64,000 nucleotides of DNA, taken from the NCBI GenBank assembly GCA_019240475.1, contig JAFAYI010000031.1, positions 186,001-250,000 on the forward strand, written 5' to 3'. The position numbers and the translations under genes were made by a program. This document shows positions 20,009 to 28,904 of the stretch, piece by piece. Below the pieces are notes generated by a model that worked only from the letters and a program-made list of their open reading frames with translations, did not search any database and was not told the origin of the DNA. How positions within the stretch are numbered: position 1 is the stretch's first letter; every line of letters begins with the position of its first letter. Origin of the DNA: Acidobacteriaceae bacterium (GTDB lineage: Bacteria; Acidobacteriota; Terriglobia; Bryobacterales; Bryobacteraceae).

Positions 20009-20019
20009 ACCTGAAAAAA

Positions 20020-20739
20020 ATGCGAACCCCTCCCAGGCGCCTACGAGCACGCCCTTTCGAACTGCTCGGCATGAATTCAGTAGATAACAACTGGAATGGA
20101 TCTCCTGTCATTCTGGACGTCAATCAGGCAGTATCTATGCCGCAGACATCCAACGGAACGATGGTTTTCGGGTATTTCAATCAAGCCACCCAGAACAATT
20201 CCGGCAATTTGGCTGTCACCTCTGGAGGTGGCGCGCCAACCACTCTCGTCGTCCCTGCCAATACTCTGCAGCCGAGCATCTGGATGAACAATTGGCAGGC
20301 TAACAATCTGAACGTAACTAATATCAGTCCCAACTCGAATACGCCCATCTGGATTGCGGCTTTCGGGCCGGGTGTTCCGGGGCAGTACCCGCTCAGCTTA
20401 TCTGCGAACGGCAAGCCTGTCGCCCTGATATCCGCTCAGTCGGCGCAAGGCAACGCGCTGCCGCAGTACATGCAACTCGTTATGACTTGCAATGCGGCAA
20501 CCCTCGCGATCTTCGCCATCATCGGCGGTTCGGGCGACAACAATGGTTATGTCATATCCGTCAACGCCGCCTATAACAGCGGCCCAGGAACCGGAGTTTC
20601 GCCACCTGCGGGCTATTACGCGACCACCACCGGTAACTCCTACGCATTCTCCTTCAATTGGGGCAGTTCGCTCGTATACGTTGTCAATATGTCGCCGGGA
20701 ACCACCTCAGGAGCAAACGTATTAATGCGCAGCTTGTAA
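20020..20739 (+). CDS. Asn-rich beta-type protein, tandem paralogue 2 of 3
   Basis: Homologous to its two neighbours throughout (NSVDNNWNGSP, TSGGGAP, NNWQANNLNVTNIS, GPGVPG, PPAGYYATTT, FNWGSSLVYV, ending LMRSL). I chose ATG 20020 because it gives 239 residues and an 18-residue leader before NSV, exactly as in paralogue 1; ATG 20071 (MNSVDNNW) would delete the leader. The chosen leader is Arg-rich, unlike that of paralogue 1. No good ribosome-binding site precedes either ATG and a strong hairpin sits just upstream, so expression may be weaker or conditional. Confidence 0.8.
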   Translation: MRTPPRRLRARPFELLGMNSVDNNWNGSPVILDVNQAVSMPQTSNGTMVFGYFNQATQNNSGNLAVTSGGGAPTTLVVPANTLQPSIWMNNWQANNLNVTNISPNSNTPIWIAAFGPGVPGQYPLSLSANGKPVALISAQSAQGNALPQYMQLVMTCNAATLAIFAIIGGSGDNNGYVISVNAAYNSGPGTGVSPPAGYYATTTGNSYAFSFNWGSSLVYVVNMSPGTTSGANVLMRSL

Positions 20740-20779
20740 GCGCAATCTATTCCGAAGCATGCGAAAGGAGCGCGCTTCG

Positions 20780-21508
20780 ATGCCGTCCGCTGGATTGACC
20801 GCCTTACAGCTAGTTCCGTTCGCGATTGTCGGGCTCAACACCGTCACCGAAACTTGGGACGGCTCGCCTTTGCTGCTGCAGGTCAACCAATCGGCGACGA
20901 TGGCTCAAACTCCCAACGGCTCCGTCGTATTCGCCTACCAGAACGAAGCGACCAAAAATAATTCGGGCGACCTGATGCTGACCTCCGGCGGAGGAGCGCC
21001 CATTCCACTGACTGTACCCGCCCTCAATAACCAGCCAAACATTCTTACTCAAAATTGGAAGGGCAACAATCTTACGGTGACGAACGTCAGCGTTAACAAC
21101 GACACTCCCATTCGTATTCAGGCGGTGGGACCGGGAATGCCCGGAACCAATCCTTTCAATTTGCCAATCGGAACGCCCTTGGCGTTGAGCCCCGGAGCGA
21201 CCGCTCAGACCAACGCTCTGCCGCAGTATATGCAATTGAACTTTCAGAACACCAACGGCCAGTTTGCCGTTTTTGTCCTGATAGGCGGGCCACCCGATTC
21301 TTCGGGCAACAATGCGTATGTAATCTCGGTGAACGCGTCCTCGAATACAGGTCCGCCGTCGAGCCAGCCCGCGCCTCCGGGATATTACGCCACCACAACC
21401 AACAATTCCTACTCATATACCTTCAACTGGGGCAGTTCCGTGGTGTTCGTGGCCAATATGTCGGGCCTGACTTCAACCGGATCGCAAATTGTCCTGCGGG
21501 CTCTTTAG
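20780..21508 (+). CDS. Asn-rich beta-type protein, tandem paralogue 3 of 3
   Basis: Third copy, 242 residues, starting at ATG 20780 behind AAAGGAG (20764-20770). An in-frame upstream ATG at 20759 is less likely because it precedes that ribosome-binding site. The leader is more hydrophobic than in the other two (LTALQLVPFAIVG), then the shared core begins NTVTETWDGSP and carries TSGGGAP, NWKGNNLTVTNVS, GPGMPG, PPGYYATTT, YTFNWGSSVVFV and a terminal LRAL. Strong divergence outside these landmarks shows an old duplication. Function unknown; last gene before tRNA-Cys. Confidence 0.83.
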   Translation: MPSAGLTALQLVPFAIVGLNTVTETWDGSPLLLQVNQSATMAQTPNGSVVFAYQNEATKNNSGDLMLTSGGGAPIPLTVPALNNQPNILTQNWKGNNLTVTNVSVNNDTPIRIQAVGPGMPGTNPFNLPIGTPLALSPGATAQTNALPQYMQLNFQNTNGQFAVFVLIGGPPDSSGNNAYVISVNASSNTGPPSSQPAPPGYYATTTNNSYSYTFNWGSSVVFVANMSGLTSTGSQIVLRAL

Positions 21509-21560
21509 CTTTCGCCTGGTGCCACTGGGCTGCACCGCAAAGCAAGAGTTCGGATAAGGT

Positions 21561-21635
<75 letters not shown>

Positions 21636-21698
21636 GCTGGAAGTCTTCAGCAACTATAATACAACTTGCAAGCTGCCAATCCCCTAGCGTTAGTGCGG

Positions 21699-23141
21699 AT
21701 GCGCTTACACCAATCATTCATTGGAATTTGGCGCCGTATCGAGAATCCCGGCTCATTTAAGTTAACAGAGGCGTTGTTCCTTCGCCTCTTAGGTCTGATT
21801 TACATTGCCGCATTTGCGTCTTTGTGGCCGCAGGTCACTGGTTTGATCGGCTCTCGCGGGATCGTCCCCGCGGGGCAGGCGCTCACCGCGATGCGAGATG
21901 TCCTGGGATATCGCGCGCTTTTCGAAGCGCCGACTCTTTTCTGGTTCGGCATAAGCGACGCCGCTCTCGTCTGGTTTTGCGCTTTGGGATGTGTCGCCGG
22001 CGCGGCGCTGGTCGTTGGCCGTTTCGCTCGGACGGCCGCCGCTGCCTGCTTCGTCTTGTATTTGTCGCTCGTAACCGCGGGACAACCCTTCATGGGCTTT
22101 CAATGGGATGCGCTGCTGTTGGAATCGGGATTTCTTGCGCTCTTTTCAGGTTTGCCGTGGCTGGTGTGGGCCTACCGCTTCTGCTTATTTCGACTCATGT
22201 TTGAATCTGGAGTGGTCAAGCTACTCTCACACGATCCTGCATGGCGCAGTTTGCGCGCTCTTCGGTTCCACTTCCTGACGCAGCCATTACCTAACCCGCT
22301 CGCGTATTATGCCTATCGACTGCCGCCTGAGATCCTCGATTGGTGCACAGCCGCAACATTGATGATCGAGCTAGTCTGCCCGTTCTTACTCTTTGCTCCT
22401 GGCCGCATACGTCACACTGCAGCCACGCTTCTAATTTTTCTTCAGATCCTGATCATTCTTACCGGCAACTATGCCTTCTTCAATCTTCTTACTCTTGCAA
22501 TCTGCTTATGGGCCTTCGACGATCGAAGCTTTGCTCCGCTTTCCAAGCTCTTAAATCCACCGCTGCCGCTGATTACCAATCCCACATTGCGGCGTGCGCT
22601 CGCCGCGGCGCTGGTTTTCTTGCTAGCAATAGGCGCTCTGCAAGTTATCGGCATGTTTGTGGCGGGAAGTCGCCCTATCCGCCGGCTCCTCGGAGTGATC
22701 GCGCCATTTCAGATCGTAAACTCGTACGGACTATTCGCCGTCATGACCACCTCCCGGCCCGAGATCGTTCTTGAAGGCTCGGAAGACCAAGTGCATTGGC
22801 ATGAATATTCGTTCAAATACAAACCCGGTGAGCTCCATCGAGGGCTGCCTATGATCGCGCCTTATCAACCTAGGCTCGATTGGCAAATGTGGTTTGCGGC
22901 CTTGGGCATTTACCAGGAAAACAGTTGGGTTAGCGGCTTGATGTACCGGCTCATGACCGGGAGCGAACCTGTAATTAAACTGATCAACCCGCCGCCGTTC
23001 CAAACTCCCCCGCGCTACATGCGAGCATTGGTTTACGATTATAAATTCACCACGCCCGCCGAACGCGAGCGATCGGGTGCTGTATGGCGGCGTAAGCTGA
23101 TAGGCAATTGGTTCGGTCCAGTATCCCTAAGTGGACAATAA
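21699..23141 (+). CDS. lipase maturation factor family membrane protein
   Basis: This polytopic protein resembles the LMF1/LMF2-like bacterial family: several membrane helices in the first ~320 residues with the characteristic loops FMGFQWDALLLESGFLA and FRLMFESGVVKLLS, then a soluble C-terminal region with PYQPRLDWQMWFAALG and a conserved end-region containing NPPPFQTPPRYMRALVYDY. In animals LMF1 assists lipase folding in the ER; the bacterial role is not established. The start is uncertain: ATG 21699 is used, with TTG 21666 and GTG 21693 as alternatives, none with a clear ribosome-binding site. Confidence 0.88.
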   Translation: MRLHQSFIGIWRRIENPGSFKLTEALFLRLLGLIYIAAFASLWPQVTGLIGSRGIVPAGQALTAMRDVLGYRALFEAPTLFWFGISDAALVWFCALGCVAGAALVVGRFARTAAAACFVLYLSLVTAGQPFMGFQWDALLLESGFLALFSGLPWLVWAYRFCLFRLMFESGVVKLLSHDPAWRSLRALRFHFLTQPLPNPLAYYAYRLPPEILDWCTAATLMIELVCPFLLFAPGRIRHTAATLLIFLQILIILTGNYAFFNLLTLAICLWAFDDRSFAPLSKLLNPPLPLITNPTLRRALAAALVFLLAIGALQVIGMFVAGSRPIRRLLGVIAPFQIVNSYGLFAVMTTSRPEIVLEGSEDQVHWHEYSFKYKPGELHRGLPMIAPYQPRLDWQMWFAALGIYQENSWVSGLMYRLMTGSEPVIKLINPPPFQTPPRYMRALVYDYKFTTPAERERSGAVWRRKLIGNWFGPVSLSGQ

Positions 23142-23292
23142 TTATCGTGTAAGTCTATTATTTCCCCTATCCGCACATTGGAGTCGCGCAAAAAAGGCGC
23201 AGAGCAGAACGCGGGAATGAGCCTCTTTCGCCTGGTTGCAATGCTTAACAAACCCCCGGCGATGCCGTTGTGAATCGACCGCAAACACAACT

Positions 23293-23604
23293 CTAAGCGA
23301 TTCCGGGGCTTTCCTGCTTCCGAACCCACGGCGTCGCAACTGCGTAGACCGGAACCGCCGTCGGACGCACTTTCCTACGCCGAATCAAACGACGCTCTAG
23401 CAAGTGGGCGACCGCCGTTTGGACCGCGCGCTTCGAAATGCCGATAAGTTCCGCAAGCACTGAATGGCTCAGCGCCACGGTTTCGCGGCCAGCGCCATGC
23501 GTATGCCGATAGAGTTGTAAATATACCAGAAACGCCGCGCTGGAACGGCTATGCGCCACCAGGTCGCGCATTAAAGTATCGATCACGTAAGGATCAATTC
23601 GCAT
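23293..23604 (-). CDS. small winged-helix-type DNA-binding protein
   Basis: From ATG 23604 it is 103 residues. The middle reads as a helix-turn-helix (SHSVLAELIGISKRAVQTAVAHLLERRLIRRRKV) followed by a short beta wing-like tail, close to replication-initiator or MarR/GntR-like winged helices used by small regulators. There is no effector domain. Two CTATAG elements at and beyond its start codon could be an autoregulatory site. It is divergent from the VOC gene with ~89 bp between starts, so it may control that gene. The precise family is not clear. Confidence 0.7.
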   Translation of the reverse strand: MRIDPYVIDTLMRDLVAHSRSSAAFLVYLQLYRHTHGAGRETVALSHSVLAELIGISKRAVQTAVAHLLERRLIRRRKVRPTAVPVYAVATPWVRKQESPGIA

Positions 23605-23605
23605 A

Positions 23606-23626
23606 CTATAGTATTGCTTGCTATAG
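23606..23626. promoter_or_regulatory. paired CTATAG repeats upstream of the HTH gene
   Basis: CTATAG occurs at 23606-23611 and 23621-23626, centres 15 bp apart; each is itself a palindrome. The first is one base from the HTH gene's start codon. This is a candidate operator or promoter element in the divergent interval; no known regulator is assigned. Confidence 0.3.
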
Positions 23627-23693
23627 AAGCTACTTCCGCCAACTCGCTGGATCTCCATTGATTTCGAGCGATAGGGATGTCAAATTAGGCTGT

Positions 23694-24059
23694 ATGGTCA
23701 AACGAATCAAGTTTCTCGGCATCTCTGTCCGAGACCAGGAGCGCGCGCTCCGCTTTTACACCGAGAAACTCGGTTTCCGCGTTCTGACCGACCAGCAGTT
23801 CTCTGAGAAGCAGCGCTGGATCGAACTGACCATCCCTGGTGCGGAGACCGGCGTTGTGCTCTTTACTCCAGAAGGCCACGAGGACCGCATCGGCACTTTC
23901 CTCAATACCTCCTGGGAAGTCGATAATGTTGAAAAAACCTACGCCGACCTTCAAGCCAAGGGCGTCGAATTTGTGCGCGCGCCGGAGAAGCAGCCCTGGG
24001 GAACCTTCGTCATCATGAAAGATTCAGAAGGCAACCAGATCGTTCTCTCCTCCCGCTGA
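23694..24059 (+). CDS. VOC (glyoxalase/bleomycin-resistance fold) protein
   Basis: A 121-residue single-domain protein of the vicinal-oxygen-chelate fold: IKFLGISVRDQERALRFYTEKLGF at the start, a central GAETGVVLFTPEG strand pair and a typical ending FVIMKDSEGNQIVLSS. The usual first metal-ligand histidine is not present in the first strand (LGISVRD), so a metal-dependent glyoxalase activity is doubtful; many such small VOC proteins are of unknown substrate. ATG 23694 was chosen because the fold begins immediately after it. Confidence 0.87.
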   Translation: MVKRIKFLGISVRDQERALRFYTEKLGFRVLTDQQFSEKQRWIELTIPGAETGVVLFTPEGHEDRIGTFLNTSWEVDNVEKTYADLQAKGVEFVRAPEKQPWGTFVIMKDSEGNQIVLSSR

Positions 24060-24227
24060 GCGCTCGGTCTCACGTTAGCCTTGTCACACGTGCCGAGTGC
24101 GATCGAATCCTGTTTTCTCGGCTCTCTCAACGAAGTGCTATACTTGCCCGTTCAGTCTAGCTTTCTCGCGCCTCGTCGCGCCACGTGAAGGCCGGCCCAT
24201 TCGCTTGCTTGCATGAGAAAGGGTCGG

Positions 24228-24270
24228 AGCAGCTGTTTTAGCTGCTTTCAACGGTTCCTCTGAGTAGAGG
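24228..24270 (+). other. two consecutive hairpins in the leader of the TonB receptor gene
   Basis: AGCAGCT (24228-24234) pairs with AGCTGCT (24240-24246) around a GTTTT loop; eight to ten bases later TCCTCT (24256-24261) pairs with AGAGGA (24266-24271) around GAGT. Both lie in the 264-bp interval upstream of the receptor. They could be a structured 5' leader; I do not recognise a known riboswitch class. Confidence 0.3.
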
Positions 24271-24323
24271 ACCTCGCATTAGTATTCAACGAGTGACGAA
24301 AGGCACAAAACAGGGAGTCCATT

Positions 24324-27300
24324 ATGATTCGCAGGCTGACATGTTTAGCATTCGCTTTGGTGGTTCTGGTTCCGGCGCAGATGTTTTGCCAGACCTTTCG
24401 GGGAGGAGTCACGGGTACCGTCACTGACGCCTCCGGCGCTGTGGTCTCTGGTGCGGCCGTGAGGCTGGCGAGTCCGGATACGGGCCTGACCCGCGATACC
24501 GCTACCTCTTCGGCCGGCGAATTCGTCTTTCAAGACCTTCCGCTCGGAAACTACCACATCACTGTCACTCAATCGGGATTCGATACGGTTCACGTCGCGG
24601 GCATCGTGGTAGACGCTGGCAAGGTCAACAACCTGGCATTGTCCTTGAAAGTCGCAAAACAAGCCACCACGGTCGAGGTGCAAGCGTCCGCCGTCCAGAT
24701 CGAAACTGCCTCGTCGGCTGAGACCAGCCTCATCAATACAAAGCAGATTCTTGACATACCCTTAAACGGCCGCGATTTCACTCAACTCCTGAAGTTCAAT
24801 CCGGGTGCGAACGCCAACGGATCTGTGAACGGTTCGCGGTTCAATGGAGTCGATTGGAAAATCGATGGCGCCGATAACAACGATCTTTGGCACAACACCA
24901 GTTCCGTCAATCAGGGTGGCGTATCCGGCATCGCTGGTGTCGTGCTTCCTATTGACGCTATCGACGAGTTTTCGCTCCAGAGCAGCAGCAATGCCGAAGA
25001 GAATCGCAACTCGGGTGGCGTTTTGAATGTCGTCGTTAAATCGGGAACCAATAACTTCCACGGTTCTGTTTATTACTTCAACCGGAACGAGTTCTTCGCC
25101 ACGCCGAATTGGTTTACTCCCCCGGGCTCGCCCAATTCGGAGCTGAGAAACAACCAGGAAGGTTTCTCGCTTGGCGGCCCCATCGTCAAGAACCATACAT
25201 TCTTCTTCATGAATTACGAGCAGCAGAACTACAAGGAGGCCCTCACCGCCTTAGGCACCACTCCCTCTGCGGCGTGGGTTTCGGAGACCAGTCAGATCAT
25301 GGCCAACGACGGCGTTGCCGTCAATCCGCTAGCTCTGAAGCTGCTCAACAGCTTGTGGCCGGCCAACAGTCTGAGCGGCCCCGCAACGGTGAATAACTTC
25401 AATGGCGGCGGAATTAATCTTTCGAATAGTTATAACGCTGTTATCAAGTTAGATCATCAATTCAACGAAAGAAATAACATTGCAATCCGTTATTTCGGCG
25501 GAACTGGTAATCAAACCGAGTATGTGGGCTCGGCGCTCCCCTATTACTTTCAAACCGCGGTTAGTCGGATGCACAACTTCTCGCTCGTTTATAACAGAGT
25601 CATCACTCCTCGATTTCTCGCCCAGACCCTTATGGGCGTGAACTATTTCAAGCAGGTATTTGACGACCAGAATCACGGCTTCAACATGCCGGCGATCGGC
25701 TTGAATACCGGCGTAACGGATCCAACTGATTTTGGCTCGCCTAACATCACGATTACCGGCTTCGATGCTACCGGCCTAACTCCCCCCTTGGGACGCATCG
25801 ACACTACCGGCCACATCGATCAAACCTTTACCTACACCACCGGCGCGCATGAATTCCGCTTCGGAGCGGATTACCGCCGTGCCCGGCTCGATGTATTTTA
25901 CGATGCAAACGCCCCCGGGACCTTTAAGTTCGACGGCACACAGGGGCCTTTTGCCGCCCAGTGCCCCAACGACAGTTGGGAGGTCGGCGGAGGCTGTCCG
26001 GCGAATAGCGGCCAGTCTCCCAATCCATCCCTGGATTCCCTGGCCGATTTTCTTTCCGAACGCGTGGGGATTGCGCACGCCACGATTGCTTACGGTAACC
26101 AGGAGCGTAATTACTGGCTAAACGGCGTTTCCTTCTTTGGTCAGGACACTTGGAAAGTTAATTCCCGCTTGACGCTGAATTACGGTCTCAATTGGGTTTA
26201 CCAGAGTCCGGTCTACAATCCGGCGAACCTGATCTCGACGTTTATTCCCGCCGACGGCGGAATTACCTATGTCGGAACCCATGGCCTGAACACTTTATGG
26301 CCCCGCGATTATCACGATTTTGCGCCCCGCTTCGGATTCGCTTATCAGCCAACCGCCGGAGGGAAGCTGGTGATTCGTGGAGGCTGGGGCATTTATTACC
26401 AGGTCCCCAACATATCGTATTTCGGCAATAGTTCGACCTCAAACGGCGCCGCTACGGGGATAAACGATAACATTGGGGGCCCGTCGCCCGTTTTGAATCT
26501 AGTGAATCAAACACCCATGACTCTCCAAGATGGCGTTCCCGTTTTTGGCGGGATTGCTGCCGTCGGTCCCTATGGCGCCTTTTCCGTTAGTCAGCACTTT
26601 GTGACGGGCTACAGTATGAACACGAACTTCAACGTTCAGTACCAAGCCTCGAAAGATGTTGTTGCCGAGGTTGGCTACTCCGGCAGTTTGAGCCGGCACA
26701 TGCCCGATACTTTGGATATCAACCAAATTCCGATCGGTGCCCCTGAGGTGGTATCTTCGCGTCCCTACTACAGTCAGTTTCCTAACCTCGGTCCGATCGA
26801 TGAAGTGCAGTCGGTCGCCAACAGCAACTTCAACGGGCTGCTCGGCTCCTTGCGGACCAGCAATTTCCACGGCGTGACTACGAAGCTGAGTTACACCTAC
26901 GGTCACTCCCTCGACGATCTGTCTTACGCGCGAGGAATTATTCCGCAAAACAGTTATTGCCTCGCTTGCGATTACGGCAATTCGGATTTCGACATTCGCA
27001 GCTCCTTCTCCATGTTCTTGGCCTATACGCTTCCTCAGCCCACTAAGTACCGCGCGATCTTCGGCGGGTGGCAGATCAACACGCTGTTCTCGTTCTTCAC
27101 CGGCACGCCGTTCACGGTCTATTCCGGGAACGATTCGAGCGGCACGTCCGAATACGCCGACCGCGCCGAGGTAGTCGGAAATCCGTTCGCAAATGTGCCC
27201 CCCTCGGATCGCGCTACTAGCACAGCCTATTGGTTCAATCCGGCGGCATTCGCGCTTCCCGCCCCAGGCACATATGGTAATGAAAGCCGCAACGAGTTCT

Positions 27301-27551
27301 ACGGGCCTCCGACTCATCAAATCGATTTTTCGATCTTTAAGAACATACCGATCACTGAAAAGGTGAATCTCCAGCTCCGAGGCGAGATCTTCAACATCTT
27401 CAATTTCCGAAATCTTGCTGAGCCTGCGAACAACGTTTCGGGAAGCAATCTGGGAATCGTGAGCACCACCTACGATGTCACCTTCGGCGCTCCCGGAATC
27501 GGCCCCGGCGCGCCTCGCAACGTTCAACTGGCCGCGAAAATCATTTTCTAA
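24324..27551 (+). CDS. TonB-dependent receptor with carboxypeptidase-regulatory-like domain (Oar-like)
   Basis: A 1,075-residue outer-membrane protein. Residues 1-23 are a signal peptide ending near FCQ. Residues ~27-112 form a carboxypeptidase-D-regulatory-like beta domain (GVTGTVTDASGAVVSGA, then DLPLGNYHITV). A plug-like region (LNGRDFTQLLKFNPGAN) and a long transmembrane beta-barrel follow, ending in a hydrophobic aromatic terminus (AAKIIF) typical of outer-membrane barrels. This architecture is greatly expanded in Acidobacteriota, where it is thought to import large substrates such as glycans; the ligand here is unknown. The start has an AGGGAG site (24312-24317). No neighbouring glycan-uptake gene fixes the substrate. 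Confidence 0.95.
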   Translation: MIRRLTCLAFALVVLVPAQMFCQTFRGGVTGTVTDASGAVVSGAAVRLASPDTGLTRDTATSSAGEFVFQDLPLGNYHITVTQSGFDTVHVAGIVVDAGKVNNLALSLKVAKQATTVEVQASAVQIETASSAETSLINTKQILDIPLNGRDFTQLLKFNPGANANGSVNGSRFNGVDWKIDGADNNDLWHNTSSVNQGGVSGIAGVVLPIDAIDEFSLQSSSNAEENRNSGGVLNVVVKSGTNNFHGSVYYFNRNEFFATPNWFTPPGSPNSELRNNQEGFSLGGPIVKNHTFFFMNYEQQNYKEALTALGTTPSAAWVSETSQIMANDGVAVNPLALKLLNSLWPANSLSGPATVNNFNGGGINLSNSYNAVIKLDHQFNERNNIAIRYFGGTGNQTEYVGSALPYYFQTAVSRMHNFSLVYNRVITPRFLAQTLMGVNYFKQVFDDQNHGFNMPAIGLNTGVTDPTDFGSPNITITGFDATGLTPPLGRIDTTGHIDQTFTYTTGAHEFRFGADYRRARLDVFYDANAPGTFKFDGTQGPFAAQCPNDSWEVGGGCPANSGQSPNPSLDSLADFLSERVGIAHATIAYGNQERNYWLNGVSFFGQDTWKVNSRLTLNYGLNWVYQSPVYNPANLISTFIPADGGITYVGTHGLNTLWPRDYHDFAPRFGFAYQPTAGGKLVIRGGWGIYYQVPNISYFGNSSTSNGAATGINDNIGGPSPVLNLVNQTPMTLQDGVPVFGGIAAVGPYGAFSVSQHFVTGYSMNTNFNVQYQASKDVVAEVGYSGSLSRHMPDTLDINQIPIGAPEVVSSRPYYSQFPNLGPIDEVQSVANSNFNGLLGSLRTSNFHGVTTKLSYTYGHSLDDLSYARGIIPQNSYCLACDYGNSDFDIRSSFSMFLAYTLPQPTKYRAIFGGWQINTLFSFFTGTPFTVYSGNDSSGTSEYADRAEVVGNPFANVPPSDRATSTAYWFNPAAFALPAPGTYGNESRNEFYGPPTHQIDFSIFKNIPITEKVNLQLRGEIFNIFNFRNLAEPANNVSGSNLGIVSTTYDVTFGAPGIGPGAPRNVQLAAKIIF

Positions 27552-27585
27552 CGGTTCGGCCCTCGGCGGAGTCAAACGGCCAGCT

Positions 27586-28494
27586 ATGAAGATTGGATTC
27601 ATTGGGCTGGGCAGGATGGGTGCGGGAATGGCCCGGAACCTGCTCGGCTCTGGTCATCAATTGGCCGTCTATAATCGCACGCGCGAAAAGACCGAAGCTC
27701 TAGCTCGGGAGGGGGCGCGGGTTGCCGATTCACCCGTCGAGGCCGCACGCGGCTCCGAAGCTACTTTCACGATGCTGGCCGATGACCACGCCGTCTCGGA
27801 GGTCGTTTTCGGAAGGGACGGACTCGCCTCCATACCCGATCCGGCGCCTGTTCACATCTCGAGCTCCACCATCAGCATCGCCTTTGCGCGCCGTCTCGCC
27901 GAAGAGCATGGCCGGCGAGGCCAGCCCTTCATTACAGCATGTGTCTTCGGCCGCCCGGAAGCCGCCGAAAACAAGAAGCTCGTGGTGGTTGCCGCCGGCG
28001 AACCAGAGACTGTCGACCGCTGTTATCCGCTCTTCGACGCGATCGGACGCGCTGCCTTCGTTGCAGGTCCGGCGCCCTGGCACGCCAACGTCTTCAAGCT
28101 CTGCGGGAACTTCATGATCGCGAGCCTGCTCGAAACATTCGGCGAGGGGTTTGCCGCTACACGCAAGGCCGGCCTCGATCACCATCGGTTCCTCGACGTG
28201 ATGAACGAGCTATTCCAGTCGCCCGTCTATAGGAATTACGGGGCCACCATTGCCGATCAGAAGTTCGAACCCGCGGGGTTTGCTCTCAAACTTGGTTTGA
28301 AAGACGTACGCCAGGTACTCGAATTGGCTCTGGAACTGGGCGCGCCGATGCCCATTGCCAGCTTAGTCCGCGACCACCTCGTCTCGGCTATGTCTCATGG
28401 CCAGGAGGCGCAGGATTGGTCGAGCGTCTCAAAGGTGCTGGCACGCAGCGCCGGTTTAGATGACGAAGCTACTGCGAAGACCGCCAGCGCCTAG
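27586..28494 (+). CDS. NAD(P)-dependent beta-hydroxyacid dehydrogenase family protein
   Basis: From ATG 27586 the protein is 302 residues and opens with the Rossmann motif GFIGLGRMGAGMARNLL. Later it has the family's substrate-binding HISSSTIS segment and a helix KLCGNFMIASLLE that carries the catalytic lysine and following asparagine. The family includes 3-hydroxyisobutyrate, tartronate-semialdehyde and glyoxylate/succinic-semialdehyde reductases. The substrate cannot be set from sequence. It begins 34 bp after the TonB receptor stop on the same strand and may be co-transcribed. Confidence 0.9.
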   Translation: MKIGFIGLGRMGAGMARNLLGSGHQLAVYNRTREKTEALAREGARVADSPVEAARGSEATFTMLADDHAVSEVVFGRDGLASIPDPAPVHISSSTISIAFARRLAEEHGRRGQPFITACVFGRPEAAENKKLVVVAAGEPETVDRCYPLFDAIGRAAFVAGPAPWHANVFKLCGNFMIASLLETFGEGFAATRKAGLDHHRFLDVMNELFQSPVYRNYGATIADQKFEPAGFALKLGLKDVRQVLELALELGAPMPIASLVRDHLVSAMSHGQEAQDWSSVSKVLARSAGLDDEATAKTASA

Positions 28495-28835
28495 CTCGAA
28501 AATCTCGTGATCACCCATTTCTGCCCCTGCGGATCATAGGCAAACGAGACCGCCGCGTCGAATTCCTTAGAACTAGGCCGGTTCCCGCAATACACGATGT
28601 GATCTAAATCAATTGCCGTCGGCTGCGATGTCTGATCGGGCAAGTCCAGCCTGTATTCGCAGCTCGGGTCTGACTTCTTCACATGGATCATCCAAGTTTC
28701 GGCCTTCGGGTTGTAATGTAGCAGTTCATTCGCCTGCTCCGGCGTCAAGGACGGCACCCGTGGCTTTGGCGCGCCGCAGCCCCCCAGTATCCCTATCGCG
28801 ATCAACGCGCCAGCCTTGAGAGAGATTCTCGCCAT
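28491..28835 (-). CDS. small putative lipoprotein
   Basis: A 114-residue protein with a lipoprotein signal: MARISLKAGALIAIGI followed by the lipobox LGGC, so the mature chain would start at that cysteine. The mature part is hydrophilic, has two further cysteines (SCEYR and VYCGN) that could form a disulphide, and ends FAYDPQGQKWVITRFSS. No family recognised. Its 3' end overlaps the stop of the dehydrogenase gene by four bases in convergent orientation. Confidence 0.75.
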   Translation of the reverse strand: MARISLKAGALIAIGILGGCGAPKPRVPSLTPEQANELLHYNPKAETWMIHVKKSDPSCEYRLDLPDQTSQPTAIDLDHIVYCGNRPSSKEFDAAVSFAYDPQGQKWVITRFSS

Positions 28836-28904
28836 GCTAGTATGACGACCCAAATGCCGGTACTTGTACGCACTAATCTGTTTCTCGTATAACTTCCCGC
28901 AGGC

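Larger units (their letters stand above)
19244..21508 (+). repeat. tandem triplication of a ~240-codon gene
   Basis: Three consecutive genes of 241, 239 and 242 codons encode proteins alignable from end to end, with conserved GYYATTT, FNWGSS and C-terminal R(A/S)L landmarks. They are protein-level rather than near-identical DNA repeats, so the copies have had time to specialise. Confidence 0.85.

Noticed and set aside
8954..21508. Prophage or Rhs/Tc toxin locus
   Set aside because: No capsid, terminase, integrase, RHS/YD repeats, TcB/TcC partners or immunity gene is visible; only size invites the comparison.
26499..27602. Minus-strand frame of 367 codons opposite the TonB receptor
   Set aside because: No recognisable domain or ribosome-binding site; receptor frame is complete and has a barrel C-terminus.
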